Part shown: piece after piece, positions 8,292-16,790 of the stretch
How positions within the stretch are numbered: position 1 is the first letter of the stretch
Layout of the letters: each line of letters opens with the position of its first letter
DNA from: Ascidiaceihabitans sp034111945
Lineage (GTDB): Bacteria > Pseudomonadota > Alphaproteobacteria > Rhodobacterales > Rhodobacteraceae
DNA: 64,000 bases
Assembly: GCA_047626725.1 (NCBI GenBank)
Contig: JBLHSG010000020.1
Span: forward strand, 1 to 64,000
Direction of reading: 5' to 3'
Program-made: the position numbers and the translations under genes
The notes under the pieces: model-generated
The model's database searches: none
What the model saw: only the letters and a program-made list of their open reading frames with translations
Told to the model about the DNA's origin: nothing

Positions 8292-9593
8292 ATGACTGAT
8301 CCTATGATTGCCCTGACCCTGCTTGCGCTTTTGATCGGGCTGCTTGCGGCTGGTGTTTGGGTTGCCGTTTCATTGACGATTGTTGGCCTGACCGGACTGG
8401 TTTTGTTTTCCAATGCGCCCTCCGGTCTTGTCCTTGCCTCGACCCTTTGGGGGCATTCACACAGCTGGCCGTTAACCGCGTTACCGCTGTTTATTCTGAT
8501 GGGTGAAATCCTGCTTAGATCAAGGATGAGCGATGATATGTTCACCGGTCTGGCCCCATGGCTCAGCCGTGCGCCCGGTCGCTTGTTGCACGTCAACGTC
8601 TTTGGCTGTTCGATTTTTGCCGCAGTGTCAGGATCATCTGCCGCAACCGCCGCCACCATCGGACGCATGTCTATTCCAGAGCTGACAAAGCGCGGATACC
8701 CAGAAAGCCTGATCATTGGCACCCTTGCCGGTTCGGCGACCTTGGGCCTGCTGATTCCGCCTTCGATTATCCTAATTGTCTACGGCGTGGCCACTGAACA
8801 ATCCATCGCACGCCTGTTCATCGCAGGCATTCTGCCAGCCGTCATGTTGGTCACTTTGTTCGCGGGCTACGTCGCTGTGCGGGCATGGATGAACCCCGAT
8901 TTGATCCCACCAATGGACCAAACCTATTCGTTCAAAGAAAAACTTCGGGCCTCGCGTCGTTTGGTGCCAGTCGCATTGCTGATTGGGTGTGTGATCGGGT
9001 CGATTTATGGCGGATTGGCGTCCCCCACAGACGCCGCCGCGTTGGGCGTTGTGCTTGCCACCATCCTTGCATGGTCGTCGGGCGCGTTCAGTTGGTCCTT
9101 GTTCGGCGCAGCCGTAATGTCGGCGACCCGCACGTCTTGCATGATCGCGTTGATCCTGTTGGGGGCCGCGTTTTTGTCGGTGTCGATGGGGTTCACCGGA
9201 TTGCCGCGAAACTTGGCCTCGTGGATTTCCAGTTTGGACCTGTCAGTGACTGCCTTACTGGTCGCATTGACGATATTTTTCATCATACTGGGCTGTTTTC
9301 TAGACGGAATTTCCGTGATCGTGCTGACAACATCGATCATTATGCCCATGGTCACAGCCGTCGGGATCGACCCAATCTGGTTCGGCATTTACCTCGTTAT
9401 CGTGGTCGAGATGAGCCAGATCACCCCCCCGGTCGGGTTCAACCTGTTCGTGATCCAAGGCTTGACGGGAATCGACATTTTGCGCATTGCAAAAGCCGCA
9501 TTCCCGTTCTTTTTACTACTGCTGTTGGGCGTCGTCCTGATCAGTATCTTTCCGAAAATCGTGACGTTCCTGCCCGGCCTTATGGGTAACTAA
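8292..9593 (+). CDS. dctM: TRAP transporter large permease DctM
   Basis: The 433-residue, multi-spanning membrane protein is the translocation subunit. The conserved FGCSIFAAVSGSSAATAATIG stretch near residue 100 and the GSATLGLLIPPSI segment near residue 145 are characteristic of DctM. A second signature, near residue 360, reads EMSQITPPVGFNLFVIQG. Length is typical. The start is two bases after the dctQ stop, indicating translational coupling. Together with DctP and DctQ it forms a Na+- or H+-coupled importer. The stop overlaps by four bases the stop of the opposite-strand MarR-like gene. Confidence 0.95.
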   Translation: MTDPMIALTLLALLIGLLAAGVWVAVSLTIVGLTGLVLFSNAPSGLVLASTLWGHSHSWPLTALPLFILMGEILLRSRMSDDMFTGLAPWLSRAPGRLLHVNVFGCSIFAAVSGSSAATAATIGRMSIPELTKRGYPESLIIGTLAGSATLGLLIPPSIILIVYGVATEQSIARLFIAGILPAVMLVTLFAGYVAVRAWMNPDLIPPMDQTYSFKEKLRASRRLVPVALLIGCVIGSIYGGLASPTDAAALGVVLATILAWSSGAFSWSLFGAAVMSATRTSCMIALILLGAAFLSVSMGFTGLPRNLASWISSLDLSVTALLVALTIFFIILGCFLDGISVIVLTTSIIMPMVTAVGIDPIWFGIYLVIVVEMSQITPPVGFNLFVIQGLTGIDILRIAKAAFPFFLLLLLGVVLISIFPKIVTFLPGLMGN

Positions 9594-10114
9594 AGCGACG
9601 CTGCAGCGCGGCTGGCCTGATCATATTGCCCCGAAAGGGTGCGCAGGCTGGCCGCGATATCGCGCATTTGTTCGCCCGTCATATCCAATCGGGATAACCC
9701 GTCAAGAAAGCAGCGCTTGCGCACTTCGCGGTAGGCTTCGCACAGGTTTTCGCCCGCTTGTGATGTGCTGTAAAACACTTCTTTGCCCCGTTTTTCAGAC
9801 GACAGCAGCTCCATTTTCAGCAATTTTCGCAGGGCATAATTGACCGTATGCGTGTCTTCAATATTCAGCAGAAAACAAATATCAGTCAGGCGTTTGTCGC
9901 GACCACGGTGGTTGGCATTGTGAAGCACAAGGATTTCCAGCGGCGTCAAATCAGTATTGCCAGCCGCCGACATGCAGCGCGTCATCCACCGTGAAAACGC
10001 GTTGTGGGCGATGATCATGCCAAATTCGACTTCGGATGCCTCCCAACCGTCGCCTTCGGCCAAATGACGTGATGAAACGATACGGCGCTGTGGATTTGGA
10101 TGTTCTGTCGACAT
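9590..10114 (-). CDS. MarR-like winged-helix regulator next to the TRAP genes
   Basis: The 174-residue protein has a MarR-type winged helix. The sequence LTPLEILVLHNANHRGRDKR with TDICFLLNIEDTHTVNYALRKLLKMELL fits helices 3-5 with the recognition helix, and KRGKEVFYSTSQAG forms the wing. The start chosen (10114, MSTEHPNPQ) has AAGG 11 bases upstream; the frame extends 31 codons further but without a ribosome site. The DNA-binding core is preceded by a ~45-residue arm. It converges on dctM and may control dctPQM and hyuAB through the dyad at 6656-6682. Similar winged-helix genes occur beside TRAP and amidohydrolase genes in Rhodobacterales, but a specific effector is not recognisable. Confidence 0.8.
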   Translation of the reverse strand: MSTEHPNPQRRIVSSRHLAEGDGWEASEVEFGMIIAHNAFSRWMTRCMSAAGNTDLTPLEILVLHNANHRGRDKRLTDICFLLNIEDTHTVNYALRKLLKMELLSSEKRGKEVFYSTSQAGENLCEAYREVRKRCFLDGLSRLDMTGEQMRDIAASLRTLSGQYDQASRAAASL

Positions 10115-10285
10115 TTTCTGCATCACCTTGATAAAACACTGGTGTTTAGCATATGAAATGCGCGCAGAATTTCCAACCCAAATGCCAAATCGCACGAAAT
10201 TTGCCAAAATGCGCTTGGCTGGTTAAGCAAGAACGACGCGCATCAGCACATAAAATCGCCACGCTATTTGGGGACATTTAACAAG

Positions 10286-11197
10286 ATGACAACGCCCGTC
10301 TCAGGGGTTCAAAACCTTTCTGCGCATTGGAATCGACAAACTCCAGCCTTGCGCGGCATCATTTTAATGTGCGTTTCGACCGTCGCGTTTTCGGTTATGC
10401 ACGGGCTGGTGCGCTTTGTCTCAGATGTCCTGCCACCGTTTCAAATCGCCTTTTTTCGCAATATCTTTGGGCTGGTTTTTCTTCTTCCGCTTTTGATGCG
10501 TTCACGGTTTTCGGTGCTGCGTACAAACCGGATCGGATTGCATGCGCTGCGCGGTGTGATTAACATTGGTGCCATGCTGATGTTCTTTACCGCCCTGTCA
10601 ATTTCACCGCTGGCAAAGGTCACCGCCCTCAGTTTTACCGCGCCGATATTTATGGCGGTCCTTGCGGTCCTGATCCTTGGTGAACGGTTTCGGATTCACC
10701 GTTGGATGGCCATTGTGTTTGGCTTTGCGGGCATGTTGATTATCCTAAGGCCCGGTATTATCGCTATCGATACCGGCGCGCTGTTGGTCACCGGTGCTGC
10801 AGCGCTTTGGGCCGTTGCCATGGTGATTATCAAGGTGCTGTCGCGCACGGAATCCAGCCTGACAATTGTCGCCTATATGGGCATTTTTCTGGGGGTGTTT
10901 TCGATCCTGCCCGCACTTTGGGTTTGGCAGCCATTTGGCCTGCAGACCCTTGGCTGGATGGCGTTGATCGGCCTGTTCGGCACCATTGCGCAAATGTCCC
11001 TTAGCCAAGCATTGCGCGAAACCGACCCTACAGCGCTGATGCCGTTTGATTTTCTTAAATTGATCTGGACAGCCCTCATCGGCGCGTGGTTCTTTGCCGA
11101 AATTCCAGACATCTTCACGTGGATTGGAGCGTCGGTAATCTTTGCATCAGGTCTGTTTATCGCATGGCGAGAACGGCAGGCAAAACAAGTCGCCTAA
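10286..11197 (+). CDS. EamA/DMT-family transporter
   Basis: This 303-residue membrane protein has about ten transmembrane segments in two EamA repeats, each starting with a helix of the type GIILMCVSTVAFSVMHGLVRF. The ends of the repeats carry the conserved LGERFRIHRWMAIVFGFAGMLIILRPG and AEIPDIFTWIGASVIFASGLFIAWRE stretches. The ATG at 10286 was chosen; a TTG six codons earlier is possible. Members export metabolites such as amino acids, purines or carnitine-like compounds. Neighbours give no firm substrate. Its stop overlaps by four bases the stop of the converging ligase gene. Confidence 0.9.
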   Translation: MTTPVSGVQNLSAHWNRQTPALRGIILMCVSTVAFSVMHGLVRFVSDVLPPFQIAFFRNIFGLVFLLPLLMRSRFSVLRTNRIGLHALRGVINIGAMLMFFTALSISPLAKVTALSFTAPIFMAVLAVLILGERFRIHRWMAIVFGFAGMLIILRPGIIAIDTGALLVTGAAALWAVAMVIIKVLSRTESSLTIVAYMGIFLGVFSILPALWVWQPFGLQTLGWMALIGLFGTIAQMSLSQALRETDPTALMPFDFLKLIWTALIGAWFFAEIPDIFTWIGASVIFASGLFIAWRERQAKQVA

Positions 11198-12729
11198 ATT
11201 TTGCGCCCCGCGTTTTCCCAATACGGCGCACGCAATCTTGGCTTGAAAATCTTACCACTGTCCTCGCGTGGTAGCGCCGCATGAAAGTCGATAATGCGTG
11301 GCTGTTTAAAGCGCGCCAACTTGCCATCCAAGTACGCCATCACCTCTTGCGTATTTGCGTCCCACCCGTCGGATGCTTCGATTGCCGCGACGATCTGTTC
11401 ACCAAATTCAGGGTGCGGTGCCCCAAAAACCGCCACGTCGCGGATGAAAGGCGCACGCATCAACACCGCCTCAATTTCGGCAGGAAAAATGTTTGCACCA
11501 CCTGAAATAATCATGTCCTTTTTGCGATCCGTGATGAACAGAAACTCGTCCTCATCCACCCAACCAAGGTCGCCTACCGAAATATGGCCGTGCTTTTCTG
11601 CGGCAAGTCGACTTGCCTTATCGTTGGAATAATCAAACCCGCCAAAGGCATCCAAGCGCGCATGGATTTCGCCAACTTCGCCAGCCGCCAGCTTGTTTCC
11701 ATCAGAATCCAAAATCAACACAGTCCCGCCCATCTGCATGCGCCCCGCGGTTCCGGGACGGGCCAGCGCGTCTGCGGATGACACCATCGTCATAAATCCG
11801 ATTTCGGTTGCGCCATAGCTTTCCCAAAACACCGGCCCCCACCAATCGATCATCGCAACCTTTAAATCATGCGGCCAAGGAGAGCCCGTGGAAACGCAGA
11901 ATTCGACCGACGACAAATCGTAAAGCGCCTTTACCTCGTCGGGCAATTTCAACATCCGGCTCATCATTGTGGGGACCAAATAGATGTGCGTGATCTGCTG
12001 TGCTTGGATCGTGGCCAAAAACGCTTCGGGTTCGAATTTGGGCGCAACAAAGGTCGAAACCCCCTCCGTGACCAACGCGGCACTGGTCAGCGTAGAAGGT
12101 GCAGAATGGTAGATTGGTGCGGCGGTGAAAAATCGTGACCCTGGTTTCAACAGCAGCATTTCGGTGCCAACGCGGCGCAAGACGTCTTCGAAATCTTTGC
12201 GCGGACCAGACCCCACGCGCCGCACCCCTTTGGGGGCACCTGTTGATCCAGACGTGTAGCGCATCAACGGGCGCATCATTTCGCGCGGTTCAAGTGGCGC
12301 GTGGGCGTCGACCAGCGCGCTCCATTCCAGTGCATCAGGGCTGTGGGCTGCATTGACCGGATCGATTTCATAAGCCTCGCGAAGGGCCGCGTCAGGCGTA
12401 ACACCAATCACCACGCGCCCGTTTAATGCAGGTTCCAGACCTGCGATTAAATCGCGATGAATGATTACAAACTGTGCGCCACTGTCGTCACAAATTGCCG
12501 CGACTTCATCTGCTGCAGCGTGCCAATTCAGCGCGACAATCACCGTTCCCGCCAAGGCCGCGGCGCGCATAATTTCAAGCTGTGCCAGATCGTTACGCAT
12601 GATGACGGCGACTGGCACATCGACACCTGCCCCGATTTCACGCAGCGCAGTCGCCCCGCAGGCCGCGCGGGTTTCTAACGTTTCGCGTGCGATCTGCTGA
12701 TCAAAATCTGCGACCAAAGCCTCTGACAT
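11194..12729 (-). CDS. AMP-dependent acyl-CoA synthetase/ligase (ANL family)
   Basis: This 511-residue enzyme activates a carboxylate with ATP, normally to the CoA thioester. The P-loop-like motif YTSGSTGAPKGV lies near residue 155. The YGATE motif is near residue 295, the GDLGWVDEDEFLFITDRKKDMI hinge near residue 395, and the C-terminal adenylation lysine in LPREDSGKIFK near residue 490. Start: ATG preceded by CGGAG. Length matches fatty- and aryl-acid CoA ligases. The flanking LysR gene, in the same orientation upstream, may control it. Without an acyl-binding-pocket comparison, fatty, aryl and dicarboxylic substrates are all open. Confidence 0.9.
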   Translation of the reverse strand: MSEALVADFDQQIARETLETRAACGATALREIGAGVDVPVAVIMRNDLAQLEIMRAAALAGTVIVALNWHAAADEVAAICDDSGAQFVIIHRDLIAGLEPALNGRVVIGVTPDAALREAYEIDPVNAAHSPDALEWSALVDAHAPLEPREMMRPLMRYTSGSTGAPKGVRRVGSGPRKDFEDVLRRVGTEMLLLKPGSRFFTAAPIYHSAPSTLTSAALVTEGVSTFVAPKFEPEAFLATIQAQQITHIYLVPTMMSRMLKLPDEVKALYDLSSVEFCVSTGSPWPHDLKVAMIDWWGPVFWESYGATEIGFMTMVSSADALARPGTAGRMQMGGTVLILDSDGNKLAAGEVGEIHARLDAFGGFDYSNDKASRLAAEKHGHISVGDLGWVDEDEFLFITDRKKDMIISGGANIFPAEIEAVLMRAPFIRDVAVFGAPHPEFGEQIVAAIEASDGWDANTQEVMAYLDGKLARFKQPRIIDFHAALPREDSGKIFKPRLRAPYWENAGRKI

Positions 12730-12827
12730 AATCGTGTCTCCGGTGTGAAAATTTAAAACGACTATGGCACGAAACCTTGCGCCTCACGAAACTGTAAACG
12801 CGACTATGTCGTCACGTCGTTTTGCCG

Positions 12828-13697
12828 TCAGCTTAAATCCGTTTTCAACCAGTTCACGACGGCAGCAACAGACGGCCGTTTAAACGTGTCGTTCAGCCCG
12901 ACAACGTAATACGCAAATTCGGTCGGCCAAGACGCTTGCAGCACCCGAACCAACTGCCCTGACGCCAGGCTTTCGGCCACATAAACATCACTTACCAACG
13001 CCAACCCCTGCCCTTCGATCGCGGCTTTGACCGTCAAAAAATCGTTGCCATATTGGGTGCCATACTGTGCCTTGGCTGCGTCAATGCCATTTGCCGCGAA
13101 CCAGACTGACCAATCTTTGCCCGTCGTATCGGGTAGCAATTTGTACCGTAAACAGTCAGCAGGATCATTCAGCGGGCCATGCCGGTCTAGCAAACGCGGG
13201 CTCGCAACCAGCACAAGTTCCGGCGAACACAACCATTCGCACGCTACCCCTGGATAAGTCGTAAGTTCGTGTCGGATCGCCAGATCAACCGGTTCTGATT
13301 TTAGATCAACCATGCGATCTTCGGTCTCAACTGACACTTTGATTGTGGGGTGTGAATCGGCAAACCGCCCCAAGCTTGAAACCAGCGTCGAATGCGCAAA
13401 CGTCGCACAGGAATTGATCCGAACTGTATCGTGTGGCGACAAAAAATGTTTGCCATTGGCAGTTTCGATTGTCGAAAACGCAGCGCTGATATCAGATTGC
13501 AGCTCAAGCCCTGCAGCAGTCAGCGTGATCCCGTTTTTACTGCGGGCAAACAGACGCAAGCCGTGACGTTCCTCAACCGCGCGAATGCGTTGACTGATCG
13601 CACCGGGCGTCACGCCAAGTTCATGCGCGGCGTCCTGCATTGCGCCAGTTCGGGCAACGACGTGAAATGTATACAGATCTTGAATGCGAATGGCCAT
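12828..13697 (-). CDS. LysR-family regulator (GcvA-like)
   Basis: The 289-residue protein begins with a LysR helix-turn-helix (residues 5-62, with AAHELGVTPGAISQRIRAVEE as recognition region) and continues into a periplasmic-binding-protein-like effector domain. The phrases LRLFARSKNGITLTAAG and WLCSPELVLVASPRLL resemble GcvA-type members. It is divergent from an MFS transporter gene and upstream of the CoA ligase. A 19-bp perfect dyad lies 6 bases before its start codon, so autoregulation is likely, and control of the MFS gene or the ligase is plausible. The effector is unknown. Confidence 0.9.
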   Translation of the reverse strand: MAIRIQDLYTFHVVARTGAMQDAAHELGVTPGAISQRIRAVEERHGLRLFARSKNGITLTAAGLELQSDISAAFSTIETANGKHFLSPHDTVRINSCATFAHSTLVSSLGRFADSHPTIKVSVETEDRMVDLKSEPVDLAIRHELTTYPGVACEWLCSPELVLVASPRLLDRHGPLNDPADCLRYKLLPDTTGKDWSVWFAANGIDAAKAQYGTQYGNDFLTVKAAIEGQGLALVSDVYVAESLASGQLVRVLQASWPTEFAYYVVGLNDTFKRPSVAAVVNWLKTDLS

Positions 13698-13702
13698 AAA
13701 TC

Positions 13703-13721
13703 ACTTTAGTTCAGCTAAAGT
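13703..13721. promoter_or_regulatory. perfect dyad beside the lysR start, likely LysR-type box
   Basis: ACTTTAG-TTCAG-CTAAAGT is a perfect 7-bp inverted repeat with a 5-base spacer. It lies in the 92-base gap between divergent lysR (start 13697) and the MFS gene (start 13790). Symmetric boxes starting with T and ending with A are typical LysR-regulator sites, and the position suits autorepression plus control of the divergent gene. A second, weaker pair GTCAC/GTGAC spans 13743-13764. Confidence 0.5.
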
Positions 13722-13789
13722 CATCTTGCTAGTTTTTCGTTCGTCACATTTGTAATTTCGTGACATGCCGTCTTCACAAGGAGACACAC

Positions 13790-15028
13790 ATGTCAGACAT
13801 CGCAGCCCCATTACCCCGCCAAAACTGGACCGTCGTTGTGTTTGGATTTCTGGCTTTATCGCTGGCATTTTCCAGCCGCGCAGCCCTTGGTTTAATCATG
13901 CCGGTTTGGCAGTCCGAATTTGGCTGGACCAGCAGCTACATATCCGGCGTTGGCGCGGCGGCACTGGTGGTTATGGCGATCGTAGCGCCATTTGCAGGAC
14001 GCCTAGTTGATCGCCGAGGATCACAATTCACACTAAATCTGGGGATGGGATTGCTGGGCATTGGCTGCGCAATTGTCGCGCTCATGAACGGGAAATTGAT
14101 GTTTATCATCGGGTTCGCGGGCTTTTGCGCTGTCGGGTTTGGCATCGTCGCCACGCATGTTGTGGCAACCGCCGTCACCCGCAGTTTTTCGACGCATCAA
14201 GGTTTGGCCACGGGCATCGGCACATCGGGGGCGACAGGTGGACAGTTCCTGATTGTGCCGTTGATCGCCGCTTTGCTCGCCTTCGCAAGTTGGCGCTGGA
14301 GCTTTGGTGCCTTGGCAATTGCGAGCCTCGCTTTGATCCCCTGCATCACAATGAGCCTGCGCGCAGATGTGCCATCAGACGACCAAACCGACATCGACGA
14401 AACCCCATCCAGTATGGGGCAAGATTTTGCAGTGATCGTGCGACAACCTGCATTTCATTTGCTGTTCTGGAGCTTTCTGCTGTGCGGTTTCACCACCACA
14501 GGCGTTATCGAAACCCACCTGTTGCCGTTCGCGTCGTTCTGCGGGTTTCCACCCATCCCAAGCGCGACGGCTTATGGGTTATTGTCGCTCGTGAACCTTG
14601 CCGGAATGATCGCCGCTGGCTGGCTGACGGACCGCGTCAATCGCCCCATGTTGCTGGCCGCGATTTACATGCTCAGGGCGCTGACGTTTGTCTTGCTTGG
14701 CAGTCTTCCCGGGACATCCATCGAGATGTTGTTCCTGTTCGCCGTCCTGTTCGGTGCCGTCGATTATTCTACTGTTCCCGTCACCGCAAGTTTGGTGGCC
14801 AGCCACGTGGGCATCAAAATGATGGGGCTCGCGATGGGGTTGATTTCGGCGGGGCACGCAATTGGCGGCGCACTGGGTGCCTTTTTGGGCGGTTACATTT
14901 TTTCAGCGACAGGAACCTATGATCTGGTTTGGACAGGGTCAATTTGGCTGGCGGTCATGGCCGGTTTGCTTGTGCTGTTTTTAAAATCACACCCAGCGGC
15001 CATGACCCCTACCTATTCGTCGTCCTGA
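13790..15028 (+). CDS. MFS transporter
   Basis: The 412-residue protein has twelve predicted membrane segments in two halves. The loop between helices 2 and 3 reads GRLVDRRGSQ, matching the MFS GxxxDRxGRR motif, and the second half repeats it as GWLTDRVNRP. The ATG at 13790 follows AAGGAGACACAC, an excellent ribosome site; an upstream in-frame ATG at 13760 has none. Family resemblance is to monocarboxylate/oxalate-formate-type MFS carriers (the GFGIVATHVVATAVTRSF region), but this is weak evidence for substrate. It is divergent from lysR and overlaps the end of the opposite lipoprotein gene by 16 bases. Confidence 0.88.
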   Translation: MSDIAAPLPRQNWTVVVFGFLALSLAFSSRAALGLIMPVWQSEFGWTSSYISGVGAAALVVMAIVAPFAGRLVDRRGSQFTLNLGMGLLGIGCAIVALMNGKLMFIIGFAGFCAVGFGIVATHVVATAVTRSFSTHQGLATGIGTSGATGGQFLIVPLIAALLAFASWRWSFGALAIASLALIPCITMSLRADVPSDDQTDIDETPSSMGQDFAVIVRQPAFHLLFWSFLLCGFTTTGVIETHLLPFASFCGFPPIPSATAYGLLSLVNLAGMIAAGWLTDRVNRPMLLAAIYMLRALTFVLLGSLPGTSIEMLFLFAVLFGAVDYSTVPVTASLVASHVGIKMMGLAMGLISAGHAIGGALGAFLGGYIFSATGTYDLVWTGSIWLAVMAGLLVLFLKSHPAAMTPTYSSS

Positions 15029-15990
15029 TCATTGATCGCATCAAGGTATGCCTTTTGCGCATCCAACAAAGCCTTTTGATTTGTCAGCAGGGTCGTTTGC
15101 GCCGTGATCCGTGCGTTACGCCCCGTGATAGCCTCGATTGGCGCGCTGATAATCGCACTCAGGATATCCAGCGGGATCGACAAACACGCGGCAACTTCAC
15201 TTGGCTTATCGATGTCATAGTTGGTCAAAATACCGTCACTTAACGCCAGCGACGTTTTGGTTTGCACACAGGCGCGGCGTTGCAGTTTGATACCCATTGT
15301 GGCGCTGGGATGGGCCAACACCATGACAAAGTTTGAATGCGCGTCACCGACGTGTACTTTGACTTGTGCGGTTGTCAGAATGGGCACGCAAATGCTTGCA
15401 TCCATTGGACAAGGAAGGACCGCAGGACGTTGCCTGTTTTTTGCCAGTGCGTTCAATTTTGGATCATCAAATTTGACCGTTACATCGACGCCATGAATGT
15501 TTTGTGTCTGGTTCGGATTCGAAGCGATTTCCCACGGATCAAGCAACACATCCACAGGTTCTTTTGGCGGTAAAGACACCATACGCGTCAAAAATTGTGG
15601 ACCGGCGATCGCATCAATAATCCCCGAAGTGGCCTGTTCAACCGTCGCTGGCGTGACGTCGGTTGTGTCGGTGGACACCACGCTTAACAACCCCTCAGCG
15701 CTGGTTTCCATTTTATAAATATCATTTGCGAATGAATTGAATTTGGTCTGCGCGACAAACCCACGCAACGGATTGGGCTTTTGCTTGATGCTAGCCGTCA
15801 GCATCATTTTGGTGCCGGTGTCGGGTTTAACTTCGATGTGAACGAAGCTTTTGGGCAAGAAATACATCAGCCCCTCAACCGCAGTGTTTTGCGCAGTTGA
15901 GGTGGACAGTGAGGTCGACAAAATGGGCGGGGCCATGCTGCAGCCGGAGCCAAGGCTCGCAACAAGGCAAAATAAGATCGGGAAACGCAT
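15013..15990 (-). CDS. predicted lipoprotein of unknown function
   Basis: The 325-residue product starts with a lipoprotein signal peptide (MRFPILFCLVASLGSGC), with the lipidated cysteine at residue 17. The second ATG was chosen because AAAGGA sits 7 bases before it; a start seven codons earlier has no ribosome site. No known domain is recognised. The body looks like a beta-rich extracytoplasmic domain with a CPMDASIC pair of cysteines near residue 205. The last ~40 residues (TTLLTNQKALLDAQKAYLDA) form an amphipathic, coiled-coil-like tail. It lies at the downstream edge of the minus-strand haloperoxidase group, after a 118-base gap, so a functional link is possible but unproven. Confidence 0.75.
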   Translation of the reverse strand: MRFPILFCLVASLGSGCSMAPPILSTSLSTSTAQNTAVEGLMYFLPKSFVHIEVKPDTGTKMMLTASIKQKPNPLRGFVAQTKFNSFANDIYKMETSAEGLLSVVSTDTTDVTPATVEQATSGIIDAIAGPQFLTRMVSLPPKEPVDVLLDPWEIASNPNQTQNIHGVDVTVKFDDPKLNALAKNRQRPAVLPCPMDASICVPILTTAQVKVHVGDAHSNFVMVLAHPSATMGIKLQRRACVQTKTSLALSDGILTNYDIDKPSEVAACLSIPLDILSAIISAPIEAITGRNARITAQTTLLTNQKALLDAQKAYLDAINDQDDE

Positions 15991-16108
15991 GGGATTATCC
16001 TTTGGATTCATCGGGTGATGGCTGAAAAATTCGGAACCAAATGCCGGCTTTTTTGATCCCGATTTGGGTCCATAAATGCGCGGCGTTTGACCCCGAAAAT
16101 TGCCAATT

Positions 16109-16576
16109 TTAGCGCATCATTTTGCGACGACCAAACGACGCCGGAATTGCTGCCAGCTCCGAAACCGGAACATAACGGGCACCGTCAAATTCGTAGCGTG
16201 TCTCGTACCCATCCGCGTCAACGGTTACCAAAGCGCGGTACCCATTCACGATATCATGCGTCACAGTCACGGTTTCAGCCGGGGAAAGCGTGCCGCCAGA
16301 AATCGGAAGCGCACCGTGCTGACGCAGGATAATGTCGAAAAAATCGTCGTCTTGATTGACGAAAATCAAGTCCAGGTTTTCTGACTTTCCGGTGTCACGT
16401 TCACCTTCACCTAGCCAAACAGACACAAATTTGCCGCCAATGTATGCACCCATGTTCTGGTGCAGTTCCGCGATCAGGCCCGTCAGGATATCCAGGATAT
16501 CGTCGCTTTTTTCAAAGTCGCGCACGTTGGTTTCAAATTCTGCAAACACGCGATCGATTTTCAATTTACCAGACAT
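16109..16576 (-). CDS. small protein of unknown function
   Basis: The 155-residue protein has no family I recognise. It is acidic and soluble, without signal peptide or membrane segment, and ends in a basic stretch (FGRRKMMR). The N-terminal half (about 1-45) is likely helical (KIDRVFAEFETNVRDFEKSD); the remainder alternates short strands. Start: ATG at 16576 with AGAGGA 7 bases upstream; a longer frame exists but lacks a ribosome site. The gene follows the vanadium haloperoxidase gene on the same strand but is separated from it by an intrinsic terminator at 16676-16708, so it probably has its own promoter in the ~100 bases after that. Confidence 0.7.
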   Translation of the reverse strand: MSGKLKIDRVFAEFETNVRDFEKSDDILDILTGLIAELHQNMGAYIGGKFVSVWLGEGERDTGKSENLDLIFVNQDDDFFDIILRQHGALPISGGTLSPAETVTVTHDIVNGYRALVTVDADGYETRYEFDGARYVPVSELAAIPASFGRRKMMR

Positions 16577-16675
16577 AATATTTTCCTCTGTTGTTGGTTG
16601 TTCGTGTTTTTGGTCAACACAAGGGAACCATCGCAAAAGGCAATCAACCGGACGTCAGCGCATCGTGAATACAGT

Positions 16676-16708
16676 GTTAAAAAGCAGGCGCTGATAAAAG
16701 CGCCTGCT
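16676..16708 (-). terminator. intrinsic terminator downstream of the haloperoxidase gene
   Basis: On the minus strand AGCAGGCGC (16708-16700) pairs perfectly with GCGCCTGCT (16691-16683) around an 8-base loop, and TTTTTAA follows. It lies 82 bases after the haloperoxidase stop and about 100 bases before the next gene on that strand, so it should end the haloperoxidase transcript. Confidence 0.85.
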
Positions 16709-16790
16709 GAATTTGATCAAATTTTGAAGGTTTCTAAGGCGTAAATTCAGGCGGGAGAAACCGTAAAGTCACGCATCCCTCAAAACTATA

